10,938 nt of DNA from Nitrospirales bacterium. Its GTDB lineage: Bacteria > Nitrospirota > Nitrospiria > Nitrospirales > UBA8639. A program made the translations under genes and the position numbers. Of the stretch, positions 7,599 to 10,938 are shown piece after piece. The notes under the pieces are model-generated. The model was not told where the DNA came from, did no database searches, and saw only the letters and a program-made list of their open reading frames with translations. How positions within the stretch are numbered: the first letter of the stretch is position 1; the number at the start of each line of letters is the position of its first letter. The DNA is taken from positions 1-10,938 of the forward strand of contig JAJDBO010000350.1 in NCBI GenBank assembly GCA_029261305.1, written 5' to 3'.

Positions 7599-7640
7599 CC
7601 GTTTGTCTCTCCATCCAATGTACCTACATGTGAGGTAAAT

Positions 7641-9167
7641 GTGCTTGCCAAAGTTTTGAGTGCCGGATTACTTGGTTTGGACGCTCACCTGATCGAAATC
7701 GAAGTCGACATTGGGGGAGGCCTTCCTCAATTCTCCATCGTTGGGCTCCCCGATGCAACCGTCAGAGAAAGCCGTGACCGCGTCCGTGCGGCGCTAAAAA
7801 ATACCGGCTTTCGTTTTCCCCCAAAAAAAATCACGGTCAATTTGGCCCCAGCCGGCATCAAGAAAGAAGGTTCCGGCCTTGATCTCGGTATTGCGATTGG
7901 AATCTTAGTCGCCGAACAAATCCTCTCCCAAGAGTCGGTGGCAAATTATGTCTTCGTTGGGGAACTGTCCTTAGATGGCCGTGTGAAACCTATCAATGGC
8001 GCGCTGTCTATCGGCATGCTCTGTCAAGGCAAACAGCCGCTGATTATTCCTGTGGACAATGGTCCTGAGGCCGCGGTACTCGAGCAGGCTAAAGTCTATG
8101 GCGTTCATACGCTTCCCGAAGTCCTCTCAATCCTAAATGGAGAACAACCGTTCTCTCCCGTGATTGTAGACCGAGCCGCACTCTTTCATACCCCCTCAAA
8201 AATTGAAGAAGACTTTTCCGAAGTCCGTGGACAAGCCCAAGCCAAGCGCGCACTCGAAATTGCGGCAGCTGGTGGCCACAATGTGCTGCTCATCGGCCCA
8301 CCAGGATCCGGGAAAACCATGCTGGCGCAACGACTTCCCGGGATACTGCCCCACCTCAATCAAGAAGAATCCATCGAAACCACAAGAGTTCATAGTGTCG
8401 CTGGCCTCCTCCCCAATGGAGGAGCCTTAATCACCACGCGCCCGTTTCGCGCTCCACATCACAACATTTCCGAAGCGGGCCTGATCGGCGGCGGCACCAT
8501 TCCCAAACCTGGAGAGGTCTCACTGGCCCATCACGGTGTACTCTTTCTCGATGAAGTCCTTGAGTTTAAGCGACCCGTCCTCGACAACCTCCGCCAGCCG
8601 CTGGAAGAAGGTGCCGTCACTATTACGCGAGTCAATGCTTCCCTTCGCTATCCCGCTCAAATCATGCTCGTGACCGCCATGAATCCTTGCCCTTGCGGAT
8701 ACTACGGCGACCGCACTCGGGAATGCCTCTGCTCCCCTCAACAAATCCGACGGTATCGAGGACGCCTCTCAGGCCCTCTACTGGATCGACTCGATATTCA
8801 CCTTGATGTTCCAGCCGTCGTAGTGTCCGAAATGACTCAGGATATCCCGGCGGAATCCTCCCTGACGATTCGAGATCGAGTGGCCAAGGCCCGCACTCAT
8901 CAAGCCGCACGATTGCAAGCTGAAGAGCTCTTTACCAATTCACAACTCAAGCCCCGGCACCTCAAAAAATATTGCCAAATTGACGCCCAAGGGAAAAAAT
9001 TACTTGAACAGGCCGTGGATCGCCTCGGTCTCTCCGCACGTGGTTACGGACGGATTCTCCGCGTTGCACGAACCATCGCAGATTTGGCAGACTCAGAGCG
9101 TTTGGAAACATCACATCTCGCTGAGGCAATACAATATAGGAGCATGGATCGTGTCCTTCCGCTATAG
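7641..9167 (+). CDS. comM: ComM/YifB-family Mg-chelatase-like AAA+ ATPase
   Basis: A 508-residue cytoplasmic AAA+ protein. Characterised ComM is a hexameric branch-migration helicase that helps integrate incoming single-stranded DNA during natural transformation. The N-terminal ChlI/S5-like domain (about 1-170) holds GGGLPQFSIVGLPDATVRES (25-44) and NLAPAGIKKEGSGLDL (67-82). The ATPase core has Walker A GPPGSGKT (219-226), Walker B LFLDE (301-305), NPCPCGYYGD (348-357) with further Cys at 363 and 365, and the arginine-bearing LDRLDIH (381-387). The C-terminal domain has LSARGYGRILRVARTIADL (464-482). The start is GTG 7641, with GAGG 5 nt upstream and exactly the conserved N-terminus MLAKVLSAGLLGLDA. 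The frame stays open further upstream from 7446, but that would run through the promoter and into the divergent gene. Confidence 0.97.
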   Translation: MLAKVLSAGLLGLDAHLIEIEVDIGGGLPQFSIVGLPDATVRESRDRVRAALKNTGFRFPPKKITVNLAPAGIKKEGSGLDLGIAIGILVAEQILSQESVANYVFVGELSLDGRVKPINGALSIGMLCQGKQPLIIPVDNGPEAAVLEQAKVYGVHTLPEVLSILNGEQPFSPVIVDRAALFHTPSKIEEDFSEVRGQAQAKRALEIAAAGGHNVLLIGPPGSGKTMLAQRLPGILPHLNQEESIETTRVHSVAGLLPNGGALITTRPFRAPHHNISEAGLIGGGTIPKPGEVSLAHHGVLFLDEVLEFKRPVLDNLRQPLEEGAVTITRVNASLRYPAQIMLVTAMNPCPCGYYGDRTRECLCSPQQIRRYRGRLSGPLLDRLDIHLDVPAVVVSEMTQDIPAESSLTIRDRVAKARTHQAARLQAEELFTNSQLKPRHLKKYCQIDAQGKKLLEQAVDRLGLSARGYGRILRVARTIADLADSERLETSHLAEAIQYRSMDRVLPL

Positions 9168-9226
9168 ATTGAACAAGGGCAAGATCTCATCCTAACGAGC
9201 CTGTTTTAGACCAGAGGCCCTCCCAC

Positions 9227-9445
9227 ATGAGTTCACTGAAAATTTTCACGTGGTGGTTTATGCTCGGATCCCTTATGGCGTCCTCAGTCATTCTGCTCCA
9301 AGGTGGTATCCGCGACATTATGATGGCGGGAGAGTCTCTCTGGGATGTCAAACTTGTAGAACTGATTACCCCCATTTTAGGAGGTGGGCTCTTGGGCGGA
9401 TGTATTGCCCTCATTTTAAATCGTATTCGTAAACCAGATTCATAA
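9227..9445 (+). CDS. Small two-helix membrane protein, unknown function
   Basis: A 72-residue protein not recognised as a family. It has two hydrophobic segments, about 7-25 (FTWWFMLGSLMASSVILLQ) and about 46-64 (LITPILGGGLLGGCIALIL). A short loop containing acidic residues separates them, and the C-terminus is basic (NRIRKPDS). The glycine-rich second helix could pack against a partner. It lies 59 bp behind comM and 17 bp before the next gene, so co-transcription is likely. Only a weak AGAGG-like sequence precedes the ATG. The membrane pattern and tight spacing favour a real gene over chance. Confidence 0.65.
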   Translation: MSSLKIFTWWFMLGSLMASSVILLQGGIRDIMMAGESLWDVKLVELITPILGGGLLGGCIALILNRIRKPDS

Positions 9446-9462
9446 CAAGGGGTAAGACAGAG

Positions 9463-9888
9463 ATGGACATTCAAGTCGGACAACATGTGTATCGGAATAC
9501 AGACGGGACGCTGGAAATTGAAGGCGCTTTACAAATTGAAATTGCACTGCGCGGGGATAGTCTCACCCCTTTACTCAATTTCGCGATTTTCGATGGAGCT
9601 GGGAAAATGCCCGCCAAGCTTATGAAGAACCACTTTGACATCAACGAAGCCAGTGCCTACTTAATAACCAAAAGCTCAAACGGCATTATGTTGACCCATC
9701 CCGCCTCTGGGACCAACGTGCTCACAATTGAGGTGACACCAGAAAAAAGAGTGGTCATTTCCCAAGGTAAGTTTTTTACCTTAAAAGGACATACACTCGA
9801 AATCACACCCAAAGAATGGACAATCGAAAAAACTACGGTTGGTGAAGGTGAAACGGATATGAAAGGAAAGGCCGCCTGTCTGGGATGA
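9463..9888 (+). CDS. Conserved-looking hypothetical protein, beta-rich
   Basis: A 141-residue soluble protein with no signal peptide, membrane helix or motif I recognise. Alternating hydrophobic and polar residues suggest a mostly beta fold, for example TLEIEGALQIEIALRG (16-31), TNVLTIEVTPEKRVVISQGK (84-103 region) and GHTLEITPKEWTIEKT. The C-terminus contains a Gly/Glu-rich stretch and one Cys. The ATG follows the small membrane gene by 17 bp, with AAGGGG about 12 nt upstream, a rather long spacing. It probably belongs to the comM transcript. It ends 74 bp before a convergent gene without an evident terminator between. Confidence 0.75.
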   Translation: MDIQVGQHVYRNTDGTLEIEGALQIEIALRGDSLTPLLNFAIFDGAGKMPAKLMKNHFDINEASAYLITKSSNGIMLTHPASGTNVLTIEVTPEKRVVISQGKFFTLKGHTLEITPKEWTIEKTTVGEGETDMKGKAACLG

Positions 9889-9962
9889 ACCCGGAAAGCA
9901 TGATGAGTAATATTAGGAGGACTGAACCCTCACCCCAAAGTGCTCGCGAGAAAACAACATAC

Positions 9963-10169
9963 CTAAATTTCCGCAGCCGGTGCCGTTCGCGTCCCCTCAC
10001 AAATCGAACACATCTGACTAGGGGTCCCATCGCTCACTCGCGCAGGTCCCAAAGCCGACTTCGGGTCTAACGCCACCACATCTGACCCTTGATACGTCCA
10101 CAACCTCCCACAGGCAGGACAACAGAACCACATCGTATAACCCGGCCAATCTCGATCTCGTGTTCCCAT
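9963..10169 (-). CDS. Small protein with two CxxC pairs (possible zinc ribbon)
   Basis: A 68-residue protein with CPAC (17-20) and CSIC (54-57), spaced as in zinc ribbons or knuckles, so one metal site is likely. Cys16 adds a fifth cysteine. I know no named family for it. An in-frame stop two codons above the ATG fixes the start. No strong Shine-Dalgarno is seen. It lies 45 bp behind the small acidic-protein gene in the same direction and is probably co-transcribed with it. Confidence 0.6.
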   Translation of the reverse strand: MGTRDRDWPGYTMWFCCPACGRLWTYQGSDVVALDPKSALGPARVSDGTPSQMCSICEGTRTAPAAEI

Positions 10170-10214
10170 AGGTTATTTCAAAACTTTAAAATATTTTCCA
10201 AAAGATTAAAAGGA

Positions 10215-10445
10215 CTAGACAACCACATCAAACACCGCTAGAATCTTAGACTCCAAAGTCCCAAGCCATTCGTCAAACGGTACATCCGCATCCACAATAA
10301 TTTCCAACTTCCCATTATCCAATTTACGAACCAAGCCAGGAGACTCCGCGCCTAACGGGATCTCCACCCATTCGCGATTGATCTCTAGTTCATCCGTCAA
10401 TTCCAATATTTGATTTATTTGTTGAAACGACACAGCATCCGACAT
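10215..10445 (-). CDS. Small acidic hypothetical protein
   Basis: A 76-residue, strongly acidic cytoplasmic protein (for example LELTDELEINREWVEIP, 14-30, and VDADVPFDEW, 51-60), without Cys or membrane segments. No family is recognised. The ATG at 10445 has AAGG about 9 nt upstream and a near-consensus promoter (10487-10516) just above, which strongly supports a real, separately started gene. It sits between the threonine aldolase gene and the two-CxxC gene on the same strand. Confidence 0.75.
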   Translation of the reverse strand: MSDAVSFQQINQILELTDELEINREWVEIPLGAESPGLVRKLDNGKLEIIVDADVPFDEWLGTLESKILAVFDVVV

Positions 10446-10486
10446 AGTTATAATCCTTTACAACACACTGATGTGAAGGGAGATGA

Positions 10487-10516
10487 ATTCTAGGAACCCA
10501 CTACTAACGCTGTCAA
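10487..10516 (-). promoter_or_regulatory. Near-consensus sigma70-type promoter for the small acidic protein
   Basis: On the minus strand a perfect TTGACA (10511-10516) is separated by 18 bp from TAGAAT (10487-10492, 5 of 6 matches). The predicted start near 10480 gives a 35-nt leader containing AAGG. An imperfect 8-bp inverted repeat (10504-10531) overlaps the -35 box. Confidence 0.62.
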
Positions 10517-10584
10517 TGGGCGTAGCATTAGAAATTGCCTAAACACACTAGTAGTAAAGCCTCACTAACAATCCACCAATGTTT

Positions 10585-10938
10585 TTACACGGTAAGGACC
10601 GAACCCAAGACATGGGCAGCCTTTTCTATGTCAGCTCCATCAACATCCAGATGCGTCACGGCACGGAACATCCGCTCGCCGACCGCATTCAACAAAAGAC
10701 CGGACTCCTTAAACATTTGCAATAACTCAGCCGTCGAGTGTTCGCTCCGAACCACTTCAAACATCACGATATTGGTCTCGACGCGGTCGGGGTCTATGAA
10801 CACCGTGGGAATTTGTTGAAGATGCAACGCCAAGTTCTTGGCATTGTCGTGATCTTCTTTGAGTCGTGAGATATTGTGCTCTAACGCATAGAGCCCCGCC
10901 GCGGCAAGAATGCCGGCTTGCCGCATCCCGCCTCCAAA
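10585..10938 (-). CDS. ltaE: Low-specificity L-threonine aldolase, C-terminal 117 residues (5' end outside window)
   Basis: A PLP-dependent fold-type I enzyme that cleaves L-threonine or L-allo-threonine to glycine and acetaldehyde. The visible part begins FGGGMRQAGILAAAGLYALE, the conserved segment some 25-30 residues after the PLP-binding lysine, so that lysine lies outside the window. It then runs through the C-terminal small domain, including RVETNIVMFEV, LLNAVGERMFRAVTHLDV and the end at TAA 10585-10587. The length of the remaining part fits a complete protein of about 340 residues. It is probably upstream of, but separately transcribed from, the two small genes that follow on the same strand. 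Confidence 0.93.
   Translation of the reverse strand, partial: FGGGMRQAGILAAAGLYALEHNISRLKEDHDNAKNLALHLQQIPTVFIDPDRVETNIVMFEVVRSEHSTAELLQMFKESGLLLNAVGERMFRAVTHLDVDGADIEKAAHVLGSVLTV

Noticed and set aside
7446..7640. N-terminal extension of the comM frame by 65 codons
   Set aside because: The extension passes through the divergent gene and the promoter and has no family similarity; GTG 7641 with GAGG upstream gives the conserved N-terminus and length.
9943..9950. Palindrome CTCGCGAG followed by AAAA as a possible terminator
   Set aside because: A perfect 8-bp palindrome without a loop cannot form a stable hairpin, and no T-run follows on either strand.
9885..10070. Plus-strand 61-codon frame overlapping the stop of the preceding gene by ATGA
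   Set aside because: The overlap looks like translational coupling, but the product is basic and low-complexity, and it runs antisense through the better-supported two-CxxC gene.
1..10938. Search for tRNA, rRNA, CRISPR array, insertion-sequence ends and toxin-antitoxin or defence genes
   Set aside because: No cloverleaf-like sequence with a T-loop motif in a suitable place, no regularly spaced repeats, no transposase motifs and no defence-type domains were seen.

Overview
The window looks like a chromosomal piece of a Gram-negative bacterium, plausibly a Nitrospira-like member of the Nitrospirota. This rests on overall impressions of the protein sequences (ComM, threonine aldolase, small hypothetical proteins) and on the coexistence of Kdo and surface-polysaccharide genes; no marker gene proves it. 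The DNA is of middling GC. The wzz/wzy stretch is visibly A/T-richer than the comM stretch.

Left part (1-6025, all minus strand): a surface-polysaccharide gene group, read from right to left. It holds an arabinose-5-phosphate isomerase (first step of Kdo synthesis), an O-antigen polymerase/ligase-type membrane protein, a Wzz/GumC-type chain-length protein, a NusG/RfaH-like antiterminator, then about 1.25 kb without a convincing gene, and finally the first 209 codons of GDP-mannose 4,6-dehydratase, which runs off the window. Together these supply sugar precursors (Kdo, GDP-deoxyhexose), chain polymerisation and length control, and probably operon-specific transcription control.

Middle (6200-7543): a probable SAM-dependent methyltransferase on the plus strand whose reading frame has no ATG start. 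It converges with, and overlaps by 4 bp, a minus-strand gene for a signal-peptide-bearing protein of unknown function.

Right part (7569-9888): a well-formed sigma70-type promoter leads into a ComM/YifB-type AAA+ ATPase gene (GTG start with a good ribosome binding site). Two small unknown genes follow, a two-helix membrane protein and a 141-residue soluble protein. From 9963 to the end, on the minus strand, lie a small two-CxxC protein, a small acidic protein with a near-consensus promoter, and the C-terminal third of a low-specificity threonine aldolase.

I found no tRNA, rRNA, CRISPR array or recognisable insertion sequence. The most interesting points are the methyltransferase without an ATG, the frequent TTG/GTG starts in the polysaccharide group, the 1.25 kb gap between the antiterminator and gmd, and the promoter-overlapping inverted repeats upstream of gmd and of the small acidic protein.
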